Assembly: GCF_019884785.1 (NCBI RefSeq)
Contig: NZ_CP082326.1
Coordinates: 489,355-553,354 of the forward strand
Length of the DNA stretch: 64,000 bases
Source of the DNA: Crassaminicella profunda
Lineage (GTDB): Bacteria > Bacillota > Clostridia > Peptostreptococcales > Thermotaleaceae
Reading direction: 5' to 3'
Below the pieces are notes generated by a model that was not told the DNA's origin, did no database searches, and worked only from the letters and a program-made list of their open reading frames with translations. The position numbers and the translations under genes were made by a program. Of this stretch, positions 8,529 through 18,526 are shown in pieces (positions within the stretch are counted from its first letter, which is position 1; every line of letters starts with the position of its first letter).

Positions 8529-10544
8529 ATGAAAAAAGCTTTTGGTGTTTTACAACAAGTTGGTAAAGCTTTAATGCTACCAGTAGCCTTGTTACCTGCT
8601 GCAGGGATCATTCTAGCATTAGGTGCAACATTACAAAACCCATTTTTATTAGAAAAAATTCCAGCACTTAGTGGAGCAGGATTTCAGCTATTAGCTAGCC
8701 TTATGGCTCAAACTGGTGGTGTTGTATTTGGCAATCTTCCATTATTATTTGCTATCGGTGTAGCTGTAGGATTAGCTGGAGGAGAAGGGGTTGCAGGAAT
8801 TGCAGCAGCTATTGGATATTTGATCATGAACGTTACTATGGGTGTTTTAGTACCAGCCTTCAAACCAGAAATCGCTGAAAATGCTCGTGCATTTACAGAA
8901 ATTTTAGGAATTCCAACCCTTTAGTCAGGAGTATTTGGTGGGGTTATTGTAGGGATTATGGCAGCGAGTCTTTATAAAAAGTATTACAATATAGAGCTTC
9001 CTCCATACCTTGGATTCTTTGCAGGAAAAAGATTCGTCCCTATTATTACAGCTGTATCTTCTATTGTTTTAGGAATAATTATGATTTTTATATGGCCTCC
9101 AATTCAAGGTGGATTAGATGCATTTTCACATAGTATGATTGATACAAATAGAACTTTAGCAGCCTTTGTATTTGGTGTGATTGAAAGATCCCTTGTTCCT
9201 TTTGGACTTCATCATATTTTCTATTCACCATTCTGGTTTGAATTTGGAGAATATACAACAAAGGCTGGAGAATTAGTAAGAGGAGATCAAGCCATTTTCT
9301 TCAAGCAATTAATCGATAATGTACCGTTTACAGCAGGTACCTTTATGACAGGTAAGTTCCCATTCATGATGTTTGGTCTGCCAGGTGCAGCACTTGCCAT
9401 GTACCATGAAGCAAGACCTGAAAAGAAAAAGTTAGTTGCAGGAATTATGGCATCAGCAGCCCTTACATCTTTCTTAACAGGGATTACAGAACCAATTGAG
9501 TTTACATTCCTTTTCTTAGCACCAGGATTATTTGCAGTTCATGCATTATTTGCAGGTTTATCCTTTATGACAATGCATATTTTAAACGTAAAAATCGGTA
9601 TGACCTTCTCCGGTGGTGTAATAGATTATCTATTATTCGGAGTATTACCAAATAGAACGGCTTGGTATTTAGTCATTCCAGTAGGAATAGCATTTTTCGT
9701 AATTTACTATTTTGGATTCCGTTTTGCAATCAAAAAATGGAACATTAAAACACCAGGAAGAGAAGATGATGATGAAAGTGCAGTAAATGTAGAAGTGGAG
9801 GCAGGAGATTTAGCAGTAAATGTATTAGAAGCTTTAGGTGGAAAAGAAAATATCAAAAACTTAGATGCATGTATTACCCGTCTTCGTATAAGTGTAAATG
9901 ATATTAAGGAAGTAGATAAAGCTCGTATAAAAGCTTTGGGAGCTTCAGGAGTGTTAGAAGTTGGAAATAATATTCAAGCCATATTTGGTCCAAAATCAGA
10001 TCAATTAAAATCACAGATGAAAGATGTAATGAATGGAAAGACACCAACAAAAGCTGTTGAGCTTGAAAAGAGTAGTAACGCTGTAAAACGAAATGATGAA
10101 TTCGTGTCTCCTTTAAATGGAAAAATTTTAGCACTAAAGGATGTACCAGATCAAGTATTTTCTCAAAGAATGATGGGCGATGGATTTGCTGTAGAACCAA
10201 GAAATGGAGAAGTGGTATCTCCTGTGAATGGTAAAATCGCAACCTTATTCCCAACAAAGCATGCAATAGGGATTATTGCAGAAAATGGTCGTGAGATATT
10301 GATTCATTTTGGTATTGATACAGTGAAGCTAAAAGGAGAAGGATTTGAAACCCTTGTCAATCAAGATGATATAGTGAAAGCTGGACAACCCATTCTTCGT
10401 GTAGATTTAGACAAAATAAAAACAAAAGTACCTTCTATCATTACACCAGTTATTTTTACAAACCTTTCTGAAAAAGAAAGAATAGTTTTTAAAGCTGGAC
10501 AAAAGGTGAAATGTGGGCAAAAAGATATTGTTCATATCCAATAA
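8529..10544 (+). pseudogene. ptsG: Glucose-type PTS transporter EIICBA, interrupted by an in-frame TAG
   Basis: The whole span reads as one glucose-family PTS permease of about 671 codons, but codon 132 (8922-8924) is TAG. The first part (131 residues) and the rest (from 8925; first ATG 8958) are in the same frame with no missing bases. Around the stop the protein reads GIPTL-stop-SGVFGG, where relatives normally have Gln, so one C-to-T change explains it. The rest is intact: IIC, then IIB (about 420-500) with its phospho-Cys in [10 protein letters not shown], then IIA (about 530-670) with the active His in FPTKHAIGI and [12 protein letters not shown]. As written, the product is truncated inside the membrane domain. 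It could be a true nonsense mutation, amber readthrough or a sequence error. The intact RBS, RAT and domain sequence argue for a very recent change. Confidence 0.85.
8922..8924 (+). other. In-frame amber codon in ptsG
   Basis: TAG sits where the family has CAG or CAA (Gln) before the (S/T)GVFGG motif. TAG is also used as a normal stop in this window (ptsH, fba, pfkA), so general reassignment is unlikely. Confidence 0.85.
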
Positions 10545-10560
10545 TTTGATATAAAAAATG

Positions 10561-10597
10561 GACACCTTCTAGAGAGATAGAAACCTAGAAGGTGTCA
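10561..10597 (+). other. Strong hairpin after ptsG without a U-tract
   Basis: GACACCTTCTAG pairs perfectly with CTAGAAGGTGTC over 12 bp. It is followed by ACCCCCAAAA rather than T residues, so it is not a standard terminator. It may protect the 3' end of the ptsG mRNA or act as a weak terminator. Confidence 0.6.
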
Positions 10598-10612
10598 CCC
10601 CCAAAATGACTA

Positions 10613-10641
10613 TTGACAACTATTTAATACTAGCGTAAACT
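10613..10641 (+). promoter_or_regulatory. ptsH promoter
   Basis: TTGACA (10613-10618), a 17-base spacer and TAAACT (10636-10641) lie just upstream of the second RAT element. Confidence 0.65.
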
Positions 10642-10673
10642 TTTTATAGAGTATAAAAAATAAATTAAAAGAG

Positions 10674-10697
10674 CGTGTTACTGATTCGATCAGGCAT
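10674..10697 (+). promoter_or_regulatory. RAT antiterminator element before ptsH
   Basis: CGTGTTACTGATTCGATCAGGCAT repeats the ptsG RAT base for base over the core, and again overlaps the 5' arm of a terminator. This makes ptsHI a second GlcT target. Confidence 0.87.
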
Positions 10698-10772
10698 TAG
10701 CTAGTGATTTTGGGTAAAAATATATAAAGGGTTATGTATTTTTATCTAATCATTGGATAATGCCTTTTTTTA
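10693..10772 (+). terminator. Leader terminator before ptsH
   Basis: GGCATTA pairs with TAATGCC and is followed by TTTTTTT; a long internal loop lies between. It overlaps the RAT in the antiterminator arrangement. Confidence 0.75.
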
Positions 10773-10895
10773 TTACTTAATATATTAAAAAAAGTAAATG
10801 AATAGAAATTTTGGGATGAGATTGGTTTACTTTTGAATAGGAATAGTAACAGAATAAAAAATAAAAAAGCTAATAAATATTAGGAGGAATGAAAA

Positions 10896-11156
10896 ATGGA
10901 AAGAACAGTAAAAATATTAAATGAGTCAGGAATGCATGCAAGACCAGCAGGAGCTTTTGTAAAAAAAGCAACTGGATTTTCATCAGATATAAATGTTGAA
11001 GTAAATGGGAAAACTTTAAATGCAAAATCTATTATGAATATATTAAGCCTTGGACTTAAAAAAGATGATGAAATAAAAATTGTTGCAACTGGGGATGATG
11101 CAGAACAAGCAGTTGAGGCTTTAGTAGATTTAGTGAATTCAAAATTTGGTGAATAG
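10896..11156 (+). CDS. ptsH: PTS phosphocarrier protein HPr
   Basis: 86 residues, the usual HPr length. The phospho-His is His14 in GMHARPAG, and the regulatory serine lies in NAKSIMNILSLG (Ser46 region), so HPr kinase control with CcpA is possible. It takes phosphate from enzyme I and gives it to EIIA domains. The start has AGGAGGAATGAAAA upstream. Enzyme I follows after 16 bases. A GlcT-type RAT/terminator controls the transcript. Confidence 0.97.
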   Translation: MERTVKILNESGMHARPAGAFVKKATGFSSDINVEVNGKTLNAKSIMNILSLGLKKDDEIKIVATGDDAEQAVEALVDLVNSKFGE

Positions 11157-11172
11157 AGGGAGGGGAGATAGA

Positions 11173-12876
11173 ATGCTATTAGGTAAAGGTGCTTCTCCTG
11201 GAATAACATTAGGGAAAGCACTCATTGTAGAAAATGAGACCTTAAACATAGAAAAGAAGACCATTGAAAATACAGAAATAGAAAAAAATAAATTTTTAGA
11301 AGCCATAAAAACTTCTAAAGAGCAATTGTCAAAGGTTAGAGATAAAGCTTCAAAAGAACTAGGAGAGGAAAAAGCTGCTATTTTTGAAGCACATTTAATG
11401 ATTTTAGAAGATCCTGAAATGGTAGATCAAACAATTAATAAAATTGAAAATGAAAAACTAAATGCAGCTTATGCATTTCAGGAAATTGCTAATCAATTTA
11501 TCATGATCTTTGAAGCTATGGACAATGAATATATGAAAGAAAGAGCGGCAGATATTAAAGATGTATCAGATCGTGTTCTTAGAAATGTTTTGGGAGAGAC
11601 GGTTGTTGATTTATCGATGCTAGAAAAGTCAGTAATTCTTATTGCAAATGATTTAACACCTTCTGATACGGCCACAATGGATAAGGAAAAGGTATTAGGG
11701 TTTTTAACGAATATTGGAGGCAAAACATCTCATACAGCTATTATGGCTAGAAGCTTAGAAATTCCAGCTGTTGTAGGATTAGGAGATATTACAGATAAAG
11801 TAAAGAATAGAGACTTTATTATATTTAATGGAGAAACTGGGGAAGTGATCATTAGTCCTAATGAAGAACAAATTAAGAAGTATAAACGATTAAAGGAAAG
11901 TTATGAAAATGAAAGAAAAGAGCTTGAAAAGTGTAAGGGGAAAAAAAGCGTTACACTAGATGGTAGAGAAGTGGAGCTTGTAGGAAATATAGGAACCCCT
12001 AAGGATATTGAAGGACTTCTCAAAAATGATGCAGAGGGAGTAGGCTTATATAGAACTGAGTTTATCTATATGGATAGAGACAGTATGCCTACTGAAGAAG
12101 AACAATTTGAGTCTTATAAAAAAGTATTAGAAGGGTTAAGGGATAAGCCAGTAGTTATCAGAACATTAGATATTGGTGGAGATAAAAAACTTCCTTATTT
12201 AAAAATAGATGAGGAAATGAATCCTTTCTTAGGCTATAGAGCCATCAGACTTTGTCTTGATAAGAAAGAAATATTCAAAACCCAATTAAGAGCATTACTT
12301 CGAGCAAGTGTATACGGAAATCTTAAGATTATGTTTCCTATGATTTCAAGTTTGGATGAATTATTAGCAGCAAAAGAGATCTTAAGTGAAACCAAGAAAG
12401 ATTTAGATACAGAAGGTATAGCTTATGCACAGAATATAGAAGTAGGTATGATGATCGAAGTGCCATCTGCTGCACTTATTAGTGATCTATTAGCAAAGCA
12501 TGTGGATTTCTTTAGTATTGGTACAAATGATTTAATTCAATATACTACTGCAGTAGATAGAATGAATGAAAAAATTCATCATCTCTATAGCCCATTCAAT
12601 CCTGGTGTTTTAAGACTCATAAAGATGGTCATTGATAATGGACATAAGGAAAACATTTGGGTTGGTATGTGCGGAGAAGCAGCAGGAGATGAAAAAATGA
12701 TTCCAATTCTACTAGGAATGGGACTAGATGAATTTAGTATGAGTGCATCATCTATCTTGCCAGCGAGAAAAATCATTCGTTCATTAAAGGTTGAAGATTG
12801 CAAAAAAATTTCTGATAAAGTTTTAAGTATGGGATCAGCAAATGAAATTGAAAGCTATTTAAAAAATATTTTATAG
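11173..12876 (+). CDS. ptsI: PTS enzyme I (phosphoenolpyruvate-protein phosphotransferase)
   Basis: About 567 residues. The N-terminal domain carries the phospho-His in GGKTSHTAIMARSLEIPAVVG, followed by the swivelling domain and the PEP-binding barrel with GVGLYRTEFIYMDRD, RTLDIGGDK, NPFLGYRAIR, EVPSAALI, SIGTNDLIQYT and the catalytic Cys region GMCGEAAGD. It starts the PTS phospho-relay from PEP to HPr. I placed the start at ATG 11173 (MLLGKGASPGI), preceded by GGAGGGGAGATAGA; the upstream GTG at 11146 lies inside ptsH. It forms an operon with ptsH. Confidence 0.97.
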   Translation: MLLGKGASPGITLGKALIVENETLNIEKKTIENTEIEKNKFLEAIKTSKEQLSKVRDKASKELGEEKAAIFEAHLMILEDPEMVDQTINKIENEKLNAAYAFQEIANQFIMIFEAMDNEYMKERAADIKDVSDRVLRNVLGETVVDLSMLEKSVILIANDLTPSDTATMDKEKVLGFLTNIGGKTSHTAIMARSLEIPAVVGLGDITDKVKNRDFIIFNGETGEVIISPNEEQIKKYKRLKESYENERKELEKCKGKKSVTLDGREVELVGNIGTPKDIEGLLKNDAEGVGLYRTEFIYMDRDSMPTEEEQFESYKKVLEGLRDKPVVIRTLDIGGDKKLPYLKIDEEMNPFLGYRAIRLCLDKKEIFKTQLRALLRASVYGNLKIMFPMISSLDELLAAKEILSETKKDLDTEGIAYAQNIEVGMMIEVPSAALISDLLAKHVDFFSIGTNDLIQYTTAVDRMNEKIHHLYSPFNPGVLRLIKMVIDNGHKENIWVGMCGEAAGDEKMIPILLGMGLDEFSMSASSILPARKIIRSLKVEDCKKISDKVLSMGSANEIESYLKNIL

Positions 12877-12906
12877 ATGTTTCCTTGAGAAAAGAATTTA
12901 TGAAAG

Positions 12907-12959
12907 ATGAATGTGAAAAGAATGTTGATCTATAAGATTTTGTTCTTTTCATATTCATC
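12907..12959 (+). other. Long hairpin between ptsI and pgi
   Basis: GATGAATgTGAAAAGAA pairs with TTCTTTTCAtATTCATC. It has no U-tract, so it may be a processing or stability structure rather than a terminator, leaving pgi connected to the pts transcript. Confidence 0.5.
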
Positions 12960-13009
12960 CTGTAAAATTAAATTTAACAAATAAAAATTGATTGGTAAGG
13001 AGACCTATT

Positions 13010-14335
13010 ATGAAAAATATACGTTTTGATTATTCAAATGCATCTATTAAGGAACATGAAATGGAGTACTTAAAAACACAAATAGTAGAGGCGCATGAAA
13101 TGATTCATGAAAGAACAGGTGCAGGAAATGACTTTTTAGGATGGGTAGATTATCCTATCAATTATGATAAGGAAGAATTTATAAGAATCAAAGAAGCAGC
13201 AGAAAAAATAAGAGGAAATTCTGATGTATTGATTGTTGTAGGAATTGGTGGATCTTACTTAGGAGCAAGAGCTGCTATTGAAGCCCTTAGCCACTGCTTT
13301 TACAATATGATGGATGGAGTGAAGATTTTATTTGCAGGAAATAATATTAGTGGAACTTATTTAAAAAATCTATTAGAAGTAATTGATGGAAAAGACGTAA
13401 GTATCAACGTAATCTCCAAATCAGGGACAACTACAGAGCCTGCTATTGCTTTTAGAGTATTAAAAAAACATATTGAAGAAAAGTATGGAAAAGAGGAAGC
13501 AAGACGAAGAATCTATGCTACTACGGATAAATCAAAGGGTGCCTTAAGAACTTTAGCACAAAAAGAAGGTTATGAAACCTTTGTTATTCCTGATGATGTG
13601 GGAGGAAGATTTTCAGTACTTACCCCTGTAGGGCTACTTCCTATTGCAGTTGCAGGAATAGATATAGAGAAAATGATGCAAGGAGCTAAGGATGCTAGAA
13701 ATCTTTATATGGAAAAAGATTTAGACAAAAATATGTGTTATCAGTATGCAGCTGTTAGAAACATTCTTCATAGAAAAGGAAAAAATATAGAGGTATTAGT
13801 AAATTATGAGCCTAGTCTACATTATATTTCTGAATGGTGGAAGCAGCTATATGGAGAGAGTGAAGGAAAAGACGGAAAAGGCATATTCCCAGCAGCAGTA
13901 GACTTTTCAACAGATTTACATTCTATGGGACAATACATACAAGATGGAAGACGAGATTTGTTTGAAACGGTGCTAAATATTGAAGCACCAAAATTAGATA
14001 TGACCATTGAAGCAGATGAAGATAATCTAGATGGATTAAATTACTTAAGTACAAAAACAATGGACTTTGTAAATAAAAAGGCATTTGAAGGAACATTACT
14101 TGCACATATAGATGGATCTGTTCCAAATCTTATTCTAAATGTACCAAAGATGGATGCATACTATTTTGGAAATCTTATCTATTTCTTTGAAAAAGCATGC
14201 GGAATGAGTGGTTATTTATTAGGGGTTAATCCATTTGATCAGCCAGGGGTAGAAAGTTATAAGAAAAATATGTTTGCACTTCTTGGAAAGCCTGGATATG
14301 AAGATTTGAGAGAAGAATTAGAAAAGAGAATATAA
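13010..14335 (+). CDS. pgi: Glucose-6-phosphate isomerase
   Basis: 441 residues, the size of the short Gram-positive form. Motifs include [34 protein letters not shown] (phosphate-binding SIS fold) and the C-terminal [16 protein letters not shown] with the catalytic Lys. It converts glucose-6-phosphate to fructose-6-phosphate. The ATG at 13010 follows AAGGAGACC. It lies between enzyme I and aldolase, in a sugar uptake and glycolysis island. Confidence 0.97.
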   Translation: MKNIRFDYSNASIKEHEMEYLKTQIVEAHEMIHERTGAGNDFLGWVDYPINYDKEEFIRIKEAAEKIRGNSDVLIVVGIGGSYLGARAAIEALSHCFYNMMDGVKILFAGNNISGTYLKNLLEVIDGKDVSINVISKSGTTTEPAIAFRVLKKHIEEKYGKEEARRRIYATTDKSKGALRTLAQKEGYETFVIPDDVGGRFSVLTPVGLLPIAVAGIDIEKMMQGAKDARNLYMEKDLDKNMCYQYAAVRNILHRKGKNIEVLVNYEPSLHYISEWWKQLYGESEGKDGKGIFPAAVDFSTDLHSMGQYIQDGRRDLFETVLNIEAPKLDMTIEADEDNLDGLNYLSTKTMDFVNKKAFEGTLLAHIDGSVPNLILNVPKMDAYYFGNLIYFFEKACGMSGYLLGVNPFDQPGVESYKKNMFALLGKPGYEDLREELEKRI

Positions 14336-14379
14336 GCTGTAAGCAATCATGAAGCATAAAAAACAAAGGAGGAGTAAAA

Positions 14380-15237
14380 ATGCTAGTAACTGGTAAAGAA
14401 ATACTTCAGCATGCCCATGAAAATGGATATGCAGTTGGAGCATTTAACGTAAACAACATGGAAGCAGTACAAGCAATTATTGAAGCAGCAGAGGAAACAA
14501 AATCACCTGTAATCATTCAAGCAAGTCAAGGTGGACTTAAATACGCAGGAGTAGAATATATTGCTGGAATGGGGAAAATTGCAGCAGAAAAGACTTCGGT
14601 TCCTGTTGCTATTCATTTAGATCATGGCACTGATTTTAAACAAATCATGCTATGTATTCGTAATGGATTTACTTCTGTTATGATTGATGGGTCTCACCAT
14701 CCATTAGAAGAAAATATAAATAAGACAAAGCAAATTGTAGAAATGGCTCATGCAGTAGGTGTATCTGTTGAAGCAGAACTTGGAAAAATCGGTGGAACAG
14801 AAGATGATATATCTGTAGATGAAAAGGATGCTACTTATACAGATCCAGATGAAGCCGTTCGTTTTGTAAAAGAGACGGGTGTAGACTCGTTAGCTATTGC
14901 AGTAGGAACAGCCCATGGACCTTATAAGGGAGAGCCAAAGCTTGATTTTGATAGAATTAAAGTAATAAAAGAAAGATTAAATATGCCTATCGTACTTCAT
15001 GGTTCATCTGGTGTACCAGAAGAAAGTATTAAACGCGCAGTTAGTCTTGGAATTAACAAAATCAATATTGATACGGACATAAGAATGGCTTTTCATAAGG
15101 CAGTAAAAGAATTTGTACAAACGAATCCTGATGTTTATGATCCAAGAAAAATCGTAGGACCAGCAAGAGTAGCAATGAAGGAAATCATTGCAGAAAAAAT
15201 GAGAATGTTCGGTGCAGCAGGTAAAGCTTGGAGATAG
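14380..15237 (+). CDS. fba: Class II fructose-1,6-bisphosphate aldolase
   Basis: 285 residues. The zinc ligands are visible in IHLDHGTD (His after Leu-Asp), in ELGKIGGTED, in GTAHGPYKG and in VLHGSSGVP. It splits fructose-1,6-bisphosphate into dihydroxyacetone phosphate and glyceraldehyde-3-phosphate. A GatY/KbaY-type tagatose aldolase is closely related, but the neighbours pgi and pfkA favour Fba. The start has AAAGGAGGAG. The pfkA RBS overlaps its stop codon, so the two are co-translated. Confidence 0.95.
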   Translation: MLVTGKEILQHAHENGYAVGAFNVNNMEAVQAIIEAAEETKSPVIIQASQGGLKYAGVEYIAGMGKIAAEKTSVPVAIHLDHGTDFKQIMLCIRNGFTSVMIDGSHHPLEENINKTKQIVEMAHAVGVSVEAELGKIGGTEDDISVDEKDATYTDPDEAVRFVKETGVDSLAIAVGTAHGPYKGEPKLDFDRIKVIKERLNMPIVLHGSSGVPEESIKRAVSLGINKINIDTDIRMAFHKAVKEFVQTNPDVYDPRKIVGPARVAMKEIIAEKMRMFGAAGKAWR

Positions 15238-16212
<975 letters not shown>

Positions 16213-16217
16213 AGAAA

Positions 16218-16245
16218 AGCATAGTCATTAGACTATGTTTTTTTT
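16218..16245 (+). terminator. Rho-independent terminator after pfkA
   Basis: The stem CATAGTC/GACTATG with an ATTA loop is followed by TTTTTTTT. Confidence 0.9.
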
Positions 16246-16265
16246 GTGTGGAAAATTCTAAAAAT

Positions 16266-16286
16266 ATTACCACATCAATCTGGCAA
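16266..16286 (-). promoter_or_regulatory. MtlR/ManR-type activator site upstream of the PTS IIA gene
   Basis: Read on the minus strand, the site is TTGCC-AGATTGATGTG-GTAA, close to the Bacillus MtlR operator TTGNCACA-N4-TGTGNCAA as I recall it. A matching site lies at 18056-18076. A -10 (TATGAT, 16319-16324) follows, and the -35 is poor, as expected for an activator-dependent promoter; the site is centred near -55. Confidence 0.65.
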
Positions 16287-16371
16287 TAGGAGTTTTAATA
16301 GACTTATTAAAAACGTGCTATGATAAATATAAGAAAAAAATCTATAAGAAAACGATTGGAGAGATGACACG

Positions 16372-16836
16372 ATGGAAAAAATTATCACTACTGATTTGAT
16401 AGATTTAAATTTAAAAGTAGCAACAAAAGAAGAAGCTATAAAGAGAATGGTAGAGAGAGTCAATCAATGTGGAAGACTAAACGATGCAAGTAGCTATTTA
16501 AAGGTTGTGATGGAAAGAGAAGAGATGTCAACTACAGGAATAGGCTTTGGAATAGGGATACCACATGGAAAAAGTAATGCTGTAAAAATTCCAACTTTGG
16601 CATTTGGTAGATGTGAAGATGGAATCGAGTGGCAATCTTTAGATGGTCAAGTTGTAAAGATGATCTTTCTTATTGCAGTACCAGAAGAAGCAGCATCCAA
16701 CCAACATTTAAGAATTTTAGCAGCTTTGTCTAGAAGAATGATGAATGAAGAATTCAGAAATAAACTTTTAGAAATAGGAAATGAGAAAGAACTAATCAAT
16801 TTATTAGAGGATGTTTTAGCAGAAATAGCTGCATAG
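16372..16836 (+). CDS. PTS fructose/mannose-type EIIA protein
   Basis: 154 residues, a stand-alone PTS_EIIA_2 domain. The phospho-His is in GFGIGIPHGKSNAV. It accepts phosphate from HPr and passes it to the EIIB encoded at 18187. It is the first gene of a split PTS whose IIC, IIB, HPr, regulator and manA follow. The start has TTGGAGAGATG upstream. The neighbouring manA and the PRD regulator make mannose the most likely sugar, with fructose the alternative. Confidence 0.93.
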   Translation: MEKIITTDLIDLNLKVATKEEAIKRMVERVNQCGRLNDASSYLKVVMEREEMSTTGIGFGIGIPHGKSNAVKIPTLAFGRCEDGIEWQSLDGQVVKMIFLIAVPEEAASNQHLRILAALSRRMMNEEFRNKLLEIGNEKELINLLEDVLAEIAA

Positions 16837-16924
16837 AAGAATTGCTATGAAGCCTTTTCTTTTATAGAGTCTAAGGGCTTTATATAGAGAACTTATCAAT
16901 AAAATTAAAAAGGGGGATATTTCA

Positions 16925-17983
16925 ATGAAAGATGAAGTGAAAAATGTAAGAACTTATCTTATGACAGGTGTATCTTACATGATTCCAATTGTTGTAATAG
17001 GTGGGGTATTAATTGCACTAGCCATTGCACTAAGTGGGGTAGAAGCTGGAACAGGAGCAAATGTAACTAATCCAATTTTAGAAAAAATGTTAAACATCGG
17101 TGCTAAAGCCTTTGGACTTATGGTACCTGTATTGGCAGGATATATTGCTTTTGGTATTGCAGATCGACCAGGACTTGCACCAGGACTTGTTGGTGGTGCA
17201 TTAGCTAATGAAATAGGAGCAGGATTTTTAGGGGGGATTGTAGCAGGTTTTGTAGCAGGATATACGGCTAAATGGATTAAATCATGGAAAGTACCTACTC
17301 AGTTAAGAGCTATCATGCCAATATTCGTTATTCCTTTATTAACATCATTAGTTGTAGGTACAGTAATGTATATTATTGGAGCTCCAATTAGCAGTTTGAT
17401 GGAATCAATGACAGCCACATTAAAGAGTATGGGAACAGGAAATTCAGTATTTCTTGCAATCATCATGGGTGCAATGATTGCCTTTGATATGGGTGGACCA
17501 GTCAATAAGGTTGCCTTCATGTTTGGAGCAGCTATGATTAGTGAGGGTGTATATACAATTATGGGTCCAGTAGCAGTAGCTATTTGTGTACCACCTCTAG
17601 CAATGGGGGTTGCAACACTTTTAAGTCCTAAAAAATATAGTAAGACAGAAAAAGAAGCAGGTAAGGGTGCTCTTGCAATGGGATTGATAGGTATTACAGA
17701 AGGGGCTATTCCATTTGCAGCAGGAGATCCATTTAGAGTAATTCCGTCTATTGTTGTAGGCTCATCTATTGGAGCAGCAATTGCAGCAATAGGAAAAGTA
17801 GGAGACCATGCACCACATGGAGGACCAATTGTACTTCCTGTAGTAGATAACAGAATCATGTTTATTATAGCTGTATTAGTTGGAGTTGCCATTGCAGCAT
17901 TTATGGTAAATGCATTGAAAAAGGATGTAGTAGAAGAAAGAGAAGAAGAAAATAATGATGAAGAGATTAGTATAGATTTTTAA
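16925..17983 (+). CDS. PTS fructose/mannose-type EIIC permease
   Basis: 352 residues, only the membrane component. It begins VRTYLMTGVSYMIPIVVIGGVLIALAIAL, the diagnostic start of fructose-family IIC, and has GLVGGALANEIGAGFLGGIVAGFVAGY, IMGAMIAFDMGGPVNKVAF, GITEGAIPFAAGDP and HAPHGGPIVLPVV. About nine to ten hydrophobic segments are visible. The tail is acidic. Unlike most FruA proteins the A and B domains are separate genes on either side. The start has AAGGGGGATATTTCA. A terminator follows. Confidence 0.94.
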   Translation: MKDEVKNVRTYLMTGVSYMIPIVVIGGVLIALAIALSGVEAGTGANVTNPILEKMLNIGAKAFGLMVPVLAGYIAFGIADRPGLAPGLVGGALANEIGAGFLGGIVAGFVAGYTAKWIKSWKVPTQLRAIMPIFVIPLLTSLVVGTVMYIIGAPISSLMESMTATLKSMGTGNSVFLAIIMGAMIAFDMGGPVNKVAFMFGAAMISEGVYTIMGPVAVAICVPPLAMGVATLLSPKKYSKTEKEAGKGALAMGLIGITEGAIPFAAGDPFRVIPSIVVGSSIGAAIAAIGKVGDHAPHGGPIVLPVVDNRIMFIIAVLVGVAIAAFMVNALKKDVVEEREEENNDEEISIDF

Positions 17984-17993
17984 TACATATCAA

Positions 17994-18027
17994 GACTAGC
18001 TATTCTTAGAATAGCTAGTTTAGTTTA
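17994..18027 (+). terminator. Rho-independent terminator after the EIIC gene
   Basis: ACTAGCTATTCT pairs with AGAATAGCTAGT and is followed by TTAGTTT. It splits the PTS block into two transcripts, the second with its own operator and promoter. Confidence 0.75.
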
Positions 18028-18055
18028 AAGAAATAAAAATACAATAACATAAATT

Positions 18056-18076
18056 TTGCCACATTGATACGGTAAT
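18056..18076 (+). promoter_or_regulatory. MtlR/ManR-type activator site upstream of the EIIB gene
   Basis: TTGCCACATTGA-TACGGTAAT matches the site at 16266-16286 at 18 of 21 positions in the opposite orientation. The -10 TATAAT lies at 18111-18116, so the site is centred near -57, like the first. Confidence 0.65.
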
Positions 18077-18186
18077 TGTTATGAATTATATAAATGTCTT
18101 AATGTGGTATTATAATGTTAAGAATAAATTGGAATATTTACAAGTATTTTGAAATAAAAAATTACCACAAGTATAAGGAGAGGAAG

Positions 18187-18510
18187 ATGAATATGAAAAT
18201 ATTAGCTGTAACTGCTTGTCCAACAGGTATTGCTCATACTTATATGGCTGCGGAAGCTTTAGAAAAGGAAGGGAAAGTAAAAGGTTTTGAAATAAAAGTA
18301 GAGACTCAAGGATCTATAGGAATTGAAAATGAAATTACAAAAGATGATTTAGAAGGTGCAGATGTAGTTATTTTGACAAAGGATATGGCTATAAAAGGAA
18401 AAGACAGATTTAAAGGAATTCCTGTTGTGAATGTAGCCATTGGAGATGTGATTAAGAAAACGGGCCCATTACTAGATAAGATTGTGGATCATTTAAGTAG
18501 TAAAAAATAG
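18187..18510 (+). CDS. PTS fructose/mannose-type EIIB protein
   Basis: About 107 residues. The phospho-Cys is in AVTACPTGIAHTYMAAEAL, the hallmark of fructose-family EIIB. It transfers phosphate to the sugar bound by EIIC. An upstream in-frame ATG at 18115 overlaps the promoter; the ATG at 18187 has AAGGAGAGGAAG in front and gives the standard N-terminus (a second ATG at 18193 is also possible). It is followed 16 bases later by a second HPr gene. Confidence 0.94.
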   Translation: MNMKILAVTACPTGIAHTYMAAEALEKEGKVKGFEIKVETQGSIGIENEITKDDLEGADVVILTKDMAIKGKDRFKGIPVVNVAIGDVIKKTGPLLDKIVDHLSSKK

Positions 18511-18526
18511 AATGGGGGATTTACTT

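Noticed and set aside
8529-10544. Amber codon in ptsG as a pyrrolysine or reassigned TAG
   Set aside because: TAG ends several clear genes here (ptsH, fba, pfkA, recJ-side genes excluded), and Gln is the expected residue in the family. No pyl genes are in the window.
10561-10597. ptsG terminator
   Set aside because: The stem is strong but is followed by ACCCCCAAAA, not T residues; listed as a hairpin only.
17299-17892. 197-codon minus-strand frame in the EIIC gene
   Set aside because: It is antisense to a clear permease, has no RBS and an amino-acid mix typical of a shadow frame.
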